64,000 nucleotides of DNA from Rostrohypoxylon terebratum (GCA_022497145.1 MU385857.1:372001-436000); one strand, 5' to 3'. Numbered from the stretch's first letter, positions 11,845 to 24,528 are shown. The notes: generated by a model not told the origin, from the letters alone. Made by a program: numbers and translations.

Positions 11845-12694
11845 TTACTGTCCGTATGGCGGCTGCCCCTGAGGTGGTTGTTGGTGTTGACCTTGCTGAC
11901 CTTGCTGCTGATCCGGATAACCGTATGGAGCGTATCCTATATTCAGGGTTTGGCATTAGTTGACCTTCCTTCATCTCATGGCTGCGATCTCTTTAGGACA
12001 ATATTGAAGTTTGAACCGCGCTTATTTACCTTGTGGCGGAGGAGTTCCATAGGCCGGCTGTGGTGGATAACCTCCACGCCCATATGCGGGTGGATACATC
12101 ATTTGACCTGGCATACCGTATGCAACTGGCTGGCCAGCGGCGTATGGCATCTGCGGTTGTTGTCCGTATCCGCCCCTTGGGGCATACGGGCCACCTCGCC
12201 CACCACCGCCACGAGGACCGGTGTCCGATGCTCTATCGACGCGGATAGCTCGTCCGTCGAACCTAATCCTCTCTCGTTAGTGATAATCTTGAATACCATA
12301 AAGCCATGCCATACTCGACGTTATTCATGCCGGTAATCGCTTTCTGGGCGTCAGCTTCGTTCACGTATCGGACAAATCCGAAACCTCTGCTTCGTCCAGT
12401 ATCACGGTCTTTGACGACGACCTACGCCACGCGCAGTTAGTTATTGATCGAGCTTGCGATTGCAAAGGCTATAATACGAAACCTCCCATTTGGCGGTACG
12501 GTAAAATAGACAACAGTTCATAGAGATACGTACCGCTTCCTCTACGGGGCCAAATTCTTCAAATTTCTGTCTGAGTGTAGCATCTTCTGTGTGCCAAGCA
12601 AGGCCGCTAGGAGAAAGAAAACGATCAAATTAGAACAAGTGACCAATGGATCGACCAGCGATGCTGTATCTTACCCGATAAATAGTTTAGACAT
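11845..12694 (-). CDS. Glycine-rich RNA-binding protein with one RRM
   Basis: Five exons join in frame: 12694-12675, 12606-12534, 12421-12315, 12262-12030 and 11936-11845, giving 174 aa. The N-terminal RRM (residues about 3-80) has RNP2 as LFIGGL (4-9) and RNP1 as RGFGFVRY (43-50), and begins MSKLFIGGLAWHTEDATLRQ. The C-terminal half is Gly/Pro/Tyr/Gln-rich, with GGGGRGG, repeated YG and QQGQQGQ runs: a low-complexity tail typical of GRP/CIRBP-like proteins. These bind RNA in the nucleus and cytoplasm and are often stress- or light-regulated; the fungal role is inferred. The very small first exon (20 nt), splitting the RNP2 motif, is common in this family. The frame shown on the + strand through the same DNA is a shadow. 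Confidence 0.93.
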
Positions 12695-15600
12695 GGTTCA
12701 GGGTTGGTTTGGTGTTGAATGGTGATAGGAGAATCTATAATAGCGGGACTCAGTAACCGATCTATAACAGGAAGGGTGTTGAAGCGAGGATAACTAGTAG
12801 GGTATAGTATGCTCGGCATGAAAAGAGGAGGGATTGCTAGGTCCGTTTGACGTCCCAGTAAACGACTCCCCTTGGTACCGCGGAAATGGAAAAGGGGCGC
12901 ACGAACGTTTTTCGTAAGGCTGGACTGCAGTAATGCAAGATATTGGATTATTCGTTCAGTGGTTGGGGCTGACAGACAGTGGCTATCTGGGCAATGCTGC
13001 AGGACCACTCGATAGGATAGTTCGTAGATGCTAGCACGCAGCCGACATATGTCTATAGCCGGCACAAGGGTATAGAAATGGAAAACGGTTGGACCTAGAG
13101 CAGCGGGGTTTTTGGGTATGATATTTGAAGAGCCAATGAGACAGGGCTATAAAAGTCGATAAGTATCCCGTGGGACTCCCGTGGCGAATAGATCACTGTT
13201 TGCTGACTAGAATGAGGAACGAAGGGAGATCCATGCATTCGATCCCGTCTGATTTTATATAACCTCTTATACTAGTCATTGGCAGATAGATATATCGAGT
13301 CCACGGGTCCGAATAAGTGAATATCCACCTTCATCGTATAGACGACAGACCAAGAGGGGAGTGAGCAGGGTTGGCTCAAAACAAGCATCAAACAGAGGAG
13401 GTGCAAGTGACCTCGAACTTCTCCTAGGGAGATAGCATGAGACTCCACGCGGCACAAACTACCTGTGCCAGAAGAGTAGCTAAGTCGGCTCCATCCCAAA
13501 ATGGAGTGCTAGCGATTGGCAACAAGCTGGATTCTTGGCCCGAGTTGTGCTCGACATAATGCAATAGGCGGGTGTGAAGCGGTTTCCAGAACGATCTGCG
13601 AATAAGCTACTCTGACTAAACCATACTCCATATCCGCCTTTTCTTGCCGGGTGTGGTCGATCGTAGTTGTCAAAGTCTCACGTTCGGTGGGAGAAGCAAT
13701 GAATGTTGAATATTCGGGTTTCGTGATCCCTGCCGCAAGCTAAAAAAAGGACGTTATAGTCTGTTCGCCATCCACCCTCTTCAGCCTGCCCAGGTGGTTT
13801 TCTAGTTTTCCTCGAGCCCTACACAACGCCTCGTTAAGACCTACCCAGCCCTAAATAGCTGTAACAAGCTCAGAGAATATGAGGAAAAGCGCAAGGCCTA
13901 GTTCACGCAAGACTGGCTCTTTTGGGACCTTCGGCATATAGGATCTACCAATCGCTTGCAGGACGTCAACTCAAAACGGGAAGGCTGATTTTCTTGGCTA
14001 AGGCAATGCGAGTGAGGCACGCTACCCCTCCATGCTCCCCACGGGCTTACCCACAATGCCAGACCCTGTATCGCCGGTGTTGAAAAATGCTAGGTATCAT
14101 GGATCCCGGGGCCATTTGGATTACTGAGATAGGAGACCGGTCACATCTCTACTACCCAGGAGATAGCCAGGTGAATTATAGAGGTGTGCCAACCGCGTCC
14201 ACTAAAGTGCCACAAGGTCTTTTGATGCGGTAGAATTCCGAACAACCCAGCGACGTTAAGCATCCTGGTACGATGCGAGACGGACAAGGATGCTAACGCG
14301 CTGCATTTAGTTGTGGGCGAAAGTGAAACGTCGAGATACGGTATCCTAGTGGATGTATTGGTTAAGAGATTTAAGTTCCATCTTCACTTTCGTTCGATTT
14401 ATCTAGATGGGAATCTGGCGGTTGGTACAGATTGCTATGCTTACTCTAGATTTTTATGATGCCATTTCCATTTCGATACTGGAATTCTTAGGGCTCTCAA
14501 TGTTGAGTTATTGGTAAACGAAATCCAATCCGACCCCACAATGCCGCATTCTAGGGCTGTCATGTGATAGTATTGCTGAAAACAACAACGCTTCCTGATA
14601 CCTAGTAGTAGTAGTAGTAGTGGTGGTGGTGGTGGTGCGTGTTGTGTATAGTTAATGCTTATACTCTGGTTGGCTATAACACACACGCCACGACTTTCCA
14701 ATGTAGACAAATCTATCCATGGATACTATAGCGAAGCACGAGGGAGCGAGCTTAGGTGTTCGGGCGCCTACCTACCTAGTAGCAGGTAGGTACTGAGGTA
14801 AGCACAATGCACAGCGGGTCAAAACCCGACAGTGTAGTTCGGTTGAGATTCGATACAAGATGCGTTCCGTGGACCCAAAGGCTTATTTGCATGGGATGCG
14901 ACGTCATATGCAGCCGTCGAGGTCGCAGTCGATCATTGAATATTTGAACCATATTTCAAGCACCTCCTTGGGTAAATCATTGTAACTAGAGGACACGCAA
15001 GGCTATACGCATCTGAATGCGACCCATTCATGGACCGGCTCACGCGCCGAGTATCTCCTACACCTTGGTTCTGTTGGTTCTGGAACGTCCAAGTCCACGG
15101 CGCATCTAACTCTAACGAGGTAGACACTTGCCTAGAAGGGTAAAAAAGAGTGAAACGCTCTGGGTCTAAGTTGGAATGATATTGAGGGATTAATACACTA
15201 GGTAGCCAGCGATGGTGATGTCGATCGAACCCCGGACTCGATACAATAGTATGTGGCTCCGCGGTGAATAATGGATACTATCCAAGGAGATGGCGGGAAA
15301 GAGGAAAGATGGAAGAATGGAAGGTTGCAAAGTTCCAGTCTCCAAGAAATCTTTGGAAATTTTACTGCATGGTACATACATGGAATAGTACATACTATTA
15401 GAATAGTGCATGGATAGACCCTGCTTTAGCGGAGTATAATTGAGCCCACCAATTAAACCACCTTCCAAAGCTCCCGTTCCAGAGTTCGGGGCAGCTTCCA
15501 ACTTTCCCATACAGGGGCCATCAGGGGTCTTCTTGGCGTGGTTTCTCAGACGTCTTGGGATTGAAGCTTGGCTTGTACAATGCGCACGCAACACGCCGCT

Positions 15601-16481
15601 AACATGGAAGCGCGTGCGGCTCTTACAACCAACCAGCCAACCCATCTGCGTTATTTATTTTCAGCATCTCAAATATTGAGATCCAGGCAGATTAATTGCT
15701 TCTGACATATTGGTTATGAAAACAATGCCAAGCAGGAAGCAAGCGCTGATCTTGCAAAAGCTCTAAATATAGACAACCTTGAACCGTGGACCTTTCGAGG
15801 ACAACGGACGTCATATATGCCTACATGATACATCAATAGTATATGTACATACCTAGTACATTAGTTATGTTATCGCAAATGTACGTATTCGGATACTATA
15901 TGTCTAAATATCGCATTCAAGATCGGGATCAAGCCGATTCCCGATCAGAGGAAGCCACGTACAACTAAGGCGTACGCCACCAGTCCGAACTCCGCTGTCG
16001 ATTCTATTCCGCATTGCCCGCATTGCCCGCATTGCGTACTTCGTGTAACGCACTTTCTTTTCCTGAAAGAGTAGGTACTATGTAGGTAGGTAGGTACTAC
16101 CTAGAACCTAGGAAGGCAGGTAGCTATGTACTACGCAGTAGGTTGGATACTACACTACTAGGTAGGTAGGTATTGATAATAGTGTGGTACCTACAGCACC
16201 TGCAGGTGAGTGTCAGTGGTCACTCTTGCCAGATCTAAACTAAGCCTTACAGCGGTCAATAACCGGGATATTCTAGCCGCGTGCCGACAACTTAACCCTG
16301 TAAGTCCCACGTTCCATCCAGTCCCGTCTAGACTTGCTCTTCTCTGCTTGGATCAAGATTTGCTACGACGCTACATCACAACCATCCAAGGTTGTAATAT
16401 GTAGACCTTTCCTTTTTTCCTTTGGACGTTATACCTTTGCTTTGTCTCAGGAGCTATTTGCTGTTTCAATTTCATCTCGAG
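12695..16481. other. Intergenic region, no supported gene
   Basis: About 3.8 kb between divergent genes. The sequence GATTTTATATAACC near 13250-13263 gives TATATAAA on the minus strand, a possible TATA box for the RRM gene. There is a TAG/TGG microsatellite at 14603-14637 and a dense cluster of TAGGTAGG/CCTAGG motifs at 16065-16180. Opposite-strand frames at 15190-15679 overlap each other, have no recognisable domain, and I leave them out. Confidence 0.55.
14603..14637. repeat. Compound TAG/TGG microsatellite
   Basis: Six TAG units pass directly into about five to six TGG units, which suggests that one A-to-G change spread by slippage. Non-coding context. Confidence 0.85.
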
Positions 16482-19365
16482 ATGACCTCTTGGGAGGCCT
16501 CTCAATCTCCTCCACGTCATTCTACGCATCACCGCCGTCGCCATCATAAGCCGCGTGATGAGAATCAATCCTACCAAATATCCAATATATCCAGTATACC
16601 CAATGATAGGCCATTTCTGAAACATCCACGCAAACAACATAGAAGTGACTTGGCTATAGTCAATTCACATAGACCCTCCAAACCGCATACCCGCTATGAC
16701 ATTGTCGAGAACTGGCTAGCGCAGACGGCGAGACGGAGCCCCCATCCCTCTCCTAGGAACTCGCAAGGGCGCCGGAGAGAAGACGCGCACAGTCACCACC
16801 CATCTAGACCGCTTAATACGATAGCTCCATACAATAAGCACCCTAGGCATGTAGATCAAAGATGGAGCCCTCGTCACGGCTTTCCCGCAGATAACCTACC
16901 CCAAGCGGCTTCCCCCTTTCGGGACCCAGGGATGAGAGATCCGAGGAAGTCCAGGCGAGTACGGATCACTACCAGCGATAGTTCGTTCATCAGCGGTTTT
17001 GGAAATTCTACGAGACCTCCTGATCACGGGCCTGGACCCATTCTACAGGTCCGTGAAAATACTCCGCCTGTCAGATCTCCGAGAGAAGAAGGTCTAGCGC
17101 CTCTAGATACTTCGTCAACCACATCTCATGTAGACGACCATACAAACTTTGAGAAGAGGCCAAGACACAAGACTAGAGAGGATAAATATGAAACAAAGAA
17201 AAGGAAACGGGGTCACGAGGATGGTACCCGAGGCCACGAAGAAGATCGAAGAAAGAAGCGTAAGAAAGCGCAGGGGAAGAAATCTGCGATGTCTAGTAAG
17301 AATGTTGTGAATAAGTTCACTTCCGATGCTGTGTTGAATGATCGTATCACTGTAAGAACTGTCCTAGGTACAATCATTGTTGATCTGACCTAAATTTAGG
17401 TGCAACCGCATCTTAAACCTGGTATCTTCGACAACGGACGAACATCCAAGAGACAGCCTGGTAAGTAGCTGCCAAGGAACTATTCTAGTCATCGGAATCT
17501 AAAAATGGATAGTTTCGGACTTAGCCTTCTCTGAAATGCAATTTCTGAAGCACCAAAAGCGAAACCATCAGCCCAAGCCATTATCAAAATCTCGCTTGAG
17601 GGAGAAAAGACGCGAGGATAGGGAGATGGAAGAGGTCTCTTCGTTTTTCCTACCACACGGGGCTGATAGAAAAAATCAGACGCCTAGACCTCGAGGTACA
17701 ATTCCCAACAATAATCGCCGAGATGCGGAATATCAGACTAAACAGTTCACATCGACTCGTTTTCAGGGAATACCACCCCCAGAACTCCCCCCCTATTCGG
17801 ATCCCACCTACGTATCCCCCCATGATGAAACTGTCGAGACGCTCGCTTTGAGTCCCCATGGATGTGTAGATGATGGAAAAGACTCGGGGAAAAGCACGAC
17901 ATATTTCATCTGGTCTACAAGTCATTACTCACCTCGGATTAGAAGGCGAGAAAATAGTTCGAGTCCAGATGTGTCAGGTTCAGTATGGACAACAACGCCC
18001 GAGAAGATCAGAAGAGATTTGATAGCGACCGGCATATATCGTGATACCGGCATCCCATCCTACGACGACCGTCTCGCTGAGCAGAGCACGAAAGCAACAG
18101 GAATGGATTCGAGGACTCCCCACGTTAAATTTCAAGATACAGAGGACAAAAGCCGTAGTCCAGACTACGATGTCAATGGGTCCAAGAAGGTGAAGTATAG
18201 AGATCAAGCTATAATGACTGAAGATCCCATGAATTGCTCGGAGCCGGCCCTCAGCCCTCAGGAAACGAGAGAGTATCAGGCTTCCGGATCTCAGAAAGAG
18301 CCAAGCCCGCAAGTCTCTCGCCCTGTTCAAGAAATTGACCGCCAGAAAATTGCCAGAGACGCACGTCTTAACCCCCCTTCAAGAAACAGTTTAAGATCAA
18401 ACACCCAAGCTTCAAACCCCCGGTGCGCCCCAACGATCGCTACATGCCAAGGTTCAGGGTCAGCAAAAATAGAGTCGAATCAAAATCTAGAGAAACAATC
18501 GCAAGAGATGTGCGATCCGACACTAGTAGCTTCTGAAAATATGATGCCTCCACCACCCCTGATCCCACCTAGCAGAACCAACCAAGCCATGTCATTAGAT
18601 GCTAGTGTAAAGAAGGCCGGTCCCACGATCCCTTGGAATACTGTACCTATAACGGAACGCGATGTCTTAGAAAGCCGACACATAGCGAACCACAACAATG
18701 CTTCCCAGGATTTTCAGGGTCTACTTGAGAGGAGTAATCAGAGTACATCATTATCAGAACCGACAGTCAACGATAGACGTCTGTTGCCTTCACTCGATAC
18801 AGCTTCCTGGATACCACAGAGAACACTATCAACCAGGATAACGGAAACGCATCCCATAATCTCCAGGCCAAACATGCAGTCGCCGTTCTATGTAGATCAA
18901 TACGAAAGGACGTTAAGTGGAAACTCAAATCCTAGAGATCTAACCAGGTCACAAAGGTCAGAGAGTATGGCTGAATTTATTGCTAGGATAGAGAAAGAGT
19001 CGCAACAACAGTCTTTCTTATATGAGAATGACACAACATGCTCGGAACTGGATCTAGAAAAAGCGAGACAAGATCCTTTTATTTTCGATAGAGAGCTCCC
19101 CGACCAACAATCCCCAATCTGCGATGAGAGACAGAACACACATCCCTACCCGGATCCCTATCCGCACCTCCCACACATTGACTCAGAAAGGTTGAGTGAA
19201 CACTACCCAGGTGGGGGAGAGTATTTCATTGAAGCACAACGTCCTCTGCACCATTCCGATGCTCCCAGGACCCTTTCTAATGTTGTACAACCTTTAGGGA
19301 GTTTTGAAGAGGAGCAATTTGAGATGTCGAACTTTTGGCGTCCGAATCAATTGTATCAGGTCTAA
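16482..19365 (+). CDS. Large disordered protein with a conserved DLAFSEMQFL motif, function unknown
   Basis: Three exons: 16482-17351, 17400-17460 and 17513-19365, giving 927 aa. The introns are 48 and 52 nt. The ATG at 16482 (MTSWEASQSPPRHSTHHRRR) is preferred over an in-frame ATG at 16422 because the latter would add a hydrophobic stretch before the highly basic N-terminus. Residues about 10-290 are rich in R/H/S/P and end in a K/R-rich probable nuclear localisation stretch (ETKKRKRGHEDGTR, RRKKRKKAQGKKS). The splice region encodes LKPGIFDNGRTSKRQP followed by VSDLAFSEMQFL, which I believe recurs in uncharacterised Pezizomycotina proteins. The remainder is polar and low-complexity. Probably nuclear; no enzymatic domain seen. 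It is convergent with the CitE-like gene 92 bp away. Confidence 0.8.
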
Positions 19366-19457
19366 GATACCAATCTCGTAATACGTGTTAACCTAGGAGC
19401 ATATTGACATGGTTAATAGAATATTTATACTTATAGTGAATCATGGTGATGGATACT

Positions 19458-20491
19458 TCATGTGGGCTCCTGGTCTTTCCATTTTTCTTTGAGTTTCCTC
19501 AGATCCAAATCACATCGTTTTGCCTTTTCGATGATCGCCTCCGCCCTGAGGACGACGGGACGATCAACCATGACGTTATGAAATGACCAAGCTCCTCTGC
19601 CAGCCTCGGCGGCTTTCTTATCCGCAATGGTGATCCTGACGGCCCACTCGAGCTCTGCCGGCGTCGGTACAAACAACGGCTGCACTCGATCGACCTGATC
19701 CGGGTGGATACACTGCTTGCCGTTGAAACCCATCGCCTTGCCATTCTCAGTCTCCCTCTGTAGAACCTTCTTCCAGTCTTTCCCCTTATACGAGGTGCAC
19801 ACCAGGTCAATAATGCTCGTCAGCTTGGCCGCATGCCCCGCCGTCACGATCGCAGACCGCGCATACAGCATCTCGCGGAGCTCGGGCGACCGTTGCACTC
19901 CTGTGTCAGCCGTAAAGTCCTCGGACGCGAATATCAAGCCATCTAGTAGCTGGGGCGACGCGGCGCATATCTCGCGCAGGTTCATGATGCCGCGCGCGGA
20001 CTCGATCAGGGCGAGGATCTTGGGCGGCTTATCCCGCGAGGAGGAGTAGTGCGTCACCGCCTGTGCCGCGTACTCCATGTGCGCGGCGCTGTGGATTTTC
20101 GGCACGACGATGGCGCTGACGTTCGGCAGCGCCGCGAACGTGGCTATGTCCTCGTCTACGAGCGGCGTGCCGACCTGGTTGACGCGCACGGCGAACTCGC
20201 CTACGTTCTTCCGCGTCGATAGGTCCTGGGACAGGTGCTCGCGTAGCGCGTAGCGGGCTTCGGGCTTCAGGTCGTAGGCCACGGAGTCTTCGAGGTCGTA
20301 GGTTATGTTGTCGCAGGTTAGGGCGAGGGACTTGATGAGCATTCTGGGGGAGGATGCTGGGACTGAGGTGCGGGGTCAGAGCCTGGAGGAGGTTGATGGG
20401 ATTATGGATTATGAATTATGGCAATTGAACATGTGGTTTCCTTACCATAGAGAAGAGCTCGGCGGAGCACCATATTTGATGCGACCGCCAT
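19458..20491 (-). CDS. HpcH/HpaI aldolase / citrate lyase beta-like protein (CitE/CLYBL family)
   Basis: Two exons, 20491-20446 and 20362-19458, give 316 aa. The 46-nt first exon encodes MAVASNMVLRRALLY; splicing restores the family N-terminus RRALLYVPASSPRM, which would be lost if translation began at the internal ATG at 20340. DLEDSVAYDLKPEAR (from about residue 38), VPKIHSA, ALIESARGIMNL and FASEDFTADTG correspond to the TIM-barrel metal- and CoA-ester-binding blocks; the Glu in ALIESA and the Glu/Asp in SEDF are the expected Mg2+ ligands. Relatives cleave malyl- or citramalyl-CoA-type esters (mammalian CLYBL is mitochondrial). Whether this protein is mitochondrial is unclear, as the N-terminus is short. 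The substrate is inferred only at family level. Confidence 0.92.
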
Positions 20492-21064
20492 CACGAGGGT
20501 ATTGCCAGGTTCATTGACCTAGGTCCTAAGATGGGATTTTTTGCAAGGAGAAGTTCCGAGGCTTTTCGCGATAGCTCTCAGTCTAGCGACGTCATTAGCG
20601 CTACATATAGCCTTGGTTCTGTGGAACTCCGCACCTAGTAACCGACGGGTTGATCGCTCCTCACTTCTATAAAAAAGACCATTGTGTGATTATGTAATTG
20701 TATATACTCGGGATAACATGGAATGTCCAAATTTATGGATTTGTTCAAGGTTTGCTGCGAAAGCTCAACCAACCCGTAACCCATGGATGGATACCATCGG
20801 TACAAGACTACAAGTTTCAAGCGCTTTCTTTCGTAACGCTCAGCTCTGAGGCTTGTTACTTCCAAGGTTACCTGCATATGTGCATATGTAGGTAGTACAA
20901 GTCTATTAATTGTTTTTCCGAGCCTTCGGTTTTGCTTTTTCGGAGAGGTGCCAGGTGAATCTCTGCGTCGTTCTCCGATAATGATAATAATCGTCCAAGT
21001 TCTTGAGCAATAACATCGATAGCACCGTCAGGAGGACCAGAGGGGAGGGTATATCTAAACGAAC
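20492..21064. other. Divergent promoter region (CitE-like / F-box-like genes)
   Basis: About 570 bp separating two divergent start codons. A CCTAGGTCCTAAG palindromic motif lies at 20518-20530, next to the CitE-like start. No other clear element was recognised. Confidence 0.5.
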
Positions 21065-23065
21065 ATGAATTCGTCTAATTCGTCTAATTCAATCAAACTT
21101 CCAAGAGAGCTCGTCTCGCATATCTGCAACATTCTCTACCGTACCCACCCATCGGGTTTGCTCAACTTCGCGAGGTGCAGTAAGGCATGTCACGCCATCG
21201 CCGCCATATCCCTCTCTCATACCATCTGGATCTTCGTGGCCGCACCAACAAACCTAATCCTAGCTGTCCGAGACCACCTCGAAAGATTACGCCGCTATGG
21301 TACTCTCTGGGCTGTTCATCGTTTGGTAATATATGGTCCAGGTGTGGAATATTCGTGTATGGATCGGATCGAATCCCACCCAATGATTAGACCTATGGTT
21401 GATCTCGAAGGTCGTTTCAACAAACCTCGACCATGCCCCTACCAATTTCGCAAGTTGTCACCAGCAAAAGTGTATGAGGTTAATCACTTATGGCTACCCT
21501 TAGCTGAGCTGATCCGACAATTGCCTTCATTGGCCGATCTGATATATCAATGTTATCCTAGTCAATTCCCGCCTTGTCTGTTGGAAGCCCTACATCAGCA
21601 CCGGCCTAAGTGTAGATTACACATTGACAACTTCCATCTGCGCAGTCTAGACGCCAACCCGCCTATAGCGGACCCACATGAATTCATGATTGTTACCTCG
21701 CCGTGCCTTCATAGCATCAACACGATAGCTGATAAAAAGAGCAATTCCGCACCAGCGCATCACGTTGGGGCAGTATTACGTATGGTTTCTGGGCTGGCCC
21801 CCAACTTAAAGGAGGTTCACTTATTTCGAAATAGAGAAAGGAGGTGGGATGAATCCGAGGAACACTCTTCTTTTGTTCCTACTTGGAGAAATCTACCTAT
21901 ATCCCAAGAATGTCCCGGAGTCATGGGTTCGCTATCATGCTTACAGCTCTGGGGATTGAACACTTTGGTACGGTCTAGAGTCGAACCGCATGTTCTGAAA
22001 GACTGGAGCCGCCACACCGATTTTTCTGTGCTACAAGCCCTCAAGATTAACACTATTCTCACTTCAAGTGCTCTCGAATATCTAGTAGATGTCTCCAACA
22101 ACTTCCAATCTCTAGAAAATTTAGTTCTCACTTTGGGCGAACTCGAGTCCTCTTACAGTCTGACCATTGACCGGAACTTGAGTCGGTTGGCAGGAAAGTT
22201 GGTTGGCAGCTTGAAAGGACTACGTACTCTTGAGATCGCCGGATGGTCGAGAGGATTCGACACAGGCACAAGATGGGGCTCTGAACTGCGAACTCTTATA
22301 TTACGATCCTTTCGAGATGAATGTCCTACAGTTCGGGATATCGCTAATATTCGAGAGCAGTGTCCACTACTTGAAACTCTGAAAATCGCAATTTGCCGTA
22401 CTGGGGGTGATGCGAACGAGACAGCTCTGTACAGAGAACTCGGCGCTTTCCCCAGATTGAAGAATCTCTCCTTAAAGATGGATGCCCAATTTCCGGGGTT
22501 GCTTTATCAGATCGGCCCAACCGACTTACCGCCACCACCACCAGCAGGACCTGATTTTGACCAATTCGATAGAGAGCCATTTGCCGATTCCAATTATTTA
22601 AAGGGGCACGTGCGAAGTGGTTTCATCAACGGTGCTATGGATGCCACTCTTGCCCTAGATATCTTTGAAACCATATCTAAGGTCAAGGAGACCTATAACT
22701 TAGTCTTACTGGAGAAATTAAGGATAAAGTATGAGGATGTCTGGGATTTTCCCTTCAAACACAAGTTCTGTTACCTAGGGAAATACGGGATTCCGCTCTT
22801 TGGCGCATGGCAAGTCGAGCGTAGCTCTGAGGCCCATTCACGCCACGTATTACTCGTCACGAAACTTGACAAACTCGATAAGAAAGACATCGACTTAGAG
22901 GAGTGGCGATGGAAATCATTGTTTCAGGATAAGTTCCCAGATATACCTATGGCCGATCCAGCTGAGCTAGAATTGGTCTTCAGACGAATATGGCCGGAGC
23001 GGTGGGAAGGTAGCGACTGGCGGGATGATTGGCATAGCATCCCGCTCTCGAAGTCTACCTCATGA
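21065..23065 (+). CDS. F-box-like protein with leucine-rich C-terminal region
   Basis: An uninterrupted frame of 666 codons. After a short Ser/Asn repeat (MNSSNSSNS, from AATTCGTCT units), residues about 10-55 (IKLPRELVSHICNILY through SLSHTIW) fit the F-box-like pattern LPxELxxxI with a following conserved Trp. The rest has scattered leucine-rich segments (LKEVHLF, SLENLVLTLGELESS, GLRTLEIAGW, LETLKIAICR, RLKNLSLKM), resembling the irregular LRR region of fungal F-box proteins. Such proteins normally recruit substrates to an SCF ubiquitin ligase through Skp1; the substrate cannot be guessed. Proline-rich loop PPPPPAGPDFDQF at about residue 495. No intron signal was needed. Confidence 0.75.
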   Translation: MNSSNSSNSIKLPRELVSHICNILYRTHPSGLLNFARCSKACHAIAAISLSHTIWIFVAAPTNLILAVRDHLERLRRYGTLWAVHRLVIYGPGVEYSCMDRIESHPMIRPMVDLEGRFNKPRPCPYQFRKLSPAKVYEVNHLWLPLAELIRQLPSLADLIYQCYPSQFPPCLLEALHQHRPKCRLHIDNFHLRSLDANPPIADPHEFMIVTSPCLHSINTIADKKSNSAPAHHVGAVLRMVSGLAPNLKEVHLFRNRERRWDESEEHSSFVPTWRNLPISQECPGVMGSLSCLQLWGLNTLVRSRVEPHVLKDWSRHTDFSVLQALKINTILTSSALEYLVDVSNNFQSLENLVLTLGELESSYSLTIDRNLSRLAGKLVGSLKGLRTLEIAGWSRGFDTGTRWGSELRTLILRSFRDECPTVRDIANIREQCPLLETLKIAICRTGGDANETALYRELGAFPRLKNLSLKMDAQFPGLLYQIGPTDLPPPPPAGPDFDQFDREPFADSNYLKGHVRSGFINGAMDATLALDIFETISKVKETYNLVLLEKLRIKYEDVWDFPFKHKFCYLGKYGIPLFGAWQVERSSEAHSRHVLLVTKLDKLDKKDIDLEEWRWKSLFQDKFPDIPMADPAELELVFRRIWPERWEGSDWRDDWHSIPLSKSTS

Positions 23066-23644
23066 TGGGAACCTACTCTTACCAGTAGTGGGGGCCCAGA
23101 CATCACATTTGACATAAACGTGATTAGATGAGACCATGGACAGCCACTAGCTCCTGGTTAACTATCAACAGCAAACGTCAAAACAACGAATCTGGCATGG
23201 CATGTATCTAGAACTCAGCAAGCTTTCCCTAGTCAAAGAGTCCAACAACCTTATGCTACCATGACCCAAAATGGGTGATTAATTCTGTATGTAGTCATAC
23301 AAGAAACCTACTACGACCCCTGACTCTCCTTGCTAGGCCTTATATCGGCGTTTCTCTTCGGGGACTCTAAGAAGAATCCCTGGCAAGATGCTATCTAATG
23401 TCTAATGAATCCCTAGGGTCTCCCCGAAATAAGGTATCTGATCTACCTAGTCAAGCTCCGTCCTCTGGAGGAATTATACACGGCACAGTACACGTTTATC
23501 CAATATTACTCCTGCTCATACCATAGCCTAGAGATATGTGCATATGTTCATGTCGTCACGCCCAATGTTAATATTATGACAAGTCTCACTCTAGACTGAA
23601 AAAGTTCTAGGAGAAAAACTAGTTGCTGCTCCAATAACCACGCT
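23066..23644. other. Intergenic region
   Basis: About 580 bp between the F-box-like gene and the decayed gene on the opposite strand. No coding signal seen. Confidence 0.5.
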
Positions 23645-24528
23645 CTAGACCCAGGAAATATCGTTCGATGGAAGTTCGTCTAACTCCTTGGTGGCGGCCT
23701 CCGCTCTCTTGATGTGATGAAGAAGGAAGGGATCGCATCCTGTCGTATTCATCCAACAGTCGGCGGGTGTGGCTCCTTGAATGCCATCGACATCATAACC
23801 TAGGAGTTATGTCATTTAACATGTGTCACATTCTCTAGATAGGGGTAGACATTTCATTCTTACTTGCCTATGGTAAAGCCTTCGACATTCAAAAGATTTA
23901 AGTCCCTGAAAGTTAATGATGTAACGGTAGATCTATTTCTGGGTGATTGCATTTTCCCGGTGCAGGACATTCGGGGTGAGCTACAGAGAAGGGCCGCCGA
24001 TACCAGCAACCAATTTTATGGCGTGACGTCGGCTGCAAGGCGCAACTTTCCTAGAACTTTCTTTTCTCGTCAGTCTCGAGGAGGCAGTCTCCAGGTCCCC
24101 TTTGGGCATAGGATACTGTTGGCTTTCAACCCCCGGGTCTTGGACCTGTCCAGATTCCCGGGCATGTCACAAATGCTAGGCCCCTGCATTAATCTAGAGC
24201 TGTGATGGCATTTTCATAAGTCTTTATCACATACCGGTGGTTATCTGGAAACTCACCTAATATGTCACTGCAGACTGTTGTTGCTTGGGTCGAGACTATA
24301 TTGCTCAATGGACAGGTCCGAGTAAGCGAAACGATCCAAAATCTGGACCCGAACGTGTTCTAGAAGCTTAACAAACCAAAAATAAAGGATCTCGAGTTGT
24401 CGGTAACACTCGTCGGGTTTCGCCATCATCACTATGGCTATCTTGATCCGCGACTTGTGACATCTTACAATTTGCGCTGCGATCTTTTGGTGGCGGTCAT
24501 CTATACAGAAGCCGAGAAAGATATCGTC
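23645..24528 (-). pseudogene. Decayed protein-coding gene, stops explained by C-to-T changes
   Basis: On the minus strand three stretches look like exons: 24528-24257 (contains FCIDDRHQKIAAQIV and AIVMMAKPDECYRQLEILYF), 24199-23864 (contains SLTFRDLNLLNVEGFTIG) and 23799-23645 (contains YDVDGIQGATPADCWMNTTG, then a stop at 23647-23645). They are linked by GTGAGT...CACAG and GTAAGA...CCTAG introns. The frame is broken by TGA at 24267-24265, TGA at 24072-24070, TAA at 24018-24016, and upstream by TGA at 24531-24529. Each fits a CGA or CAA codon changed by C-to-T. The frame is also one base out at the last junction. I do not recognise the family. A 113-codon frame on the + strand (23864-24205) is its antisense shadow. 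Confidence 0.5.

Noticed and set aside
15190..15679. Overlapping frames of 151 (-) and 79 (+) codons
   Set aside because: No domain, no splice evidence, composition like the intergenic surroundings.
16422..16481. N-terminal extension MDVIPLLCLRSYLL... of the 927-aa protein
   Set aside because: It adds a hydrophobic segment unlike the rest of the protein; the ATG at 16482 is the simpler start.
23864..24205. 113-codon + strand frame
   Set aside because: It lies antisense to the coding-like minus-strand relic, whose splice sites and motifs are more convincing; the + frame has no domain.
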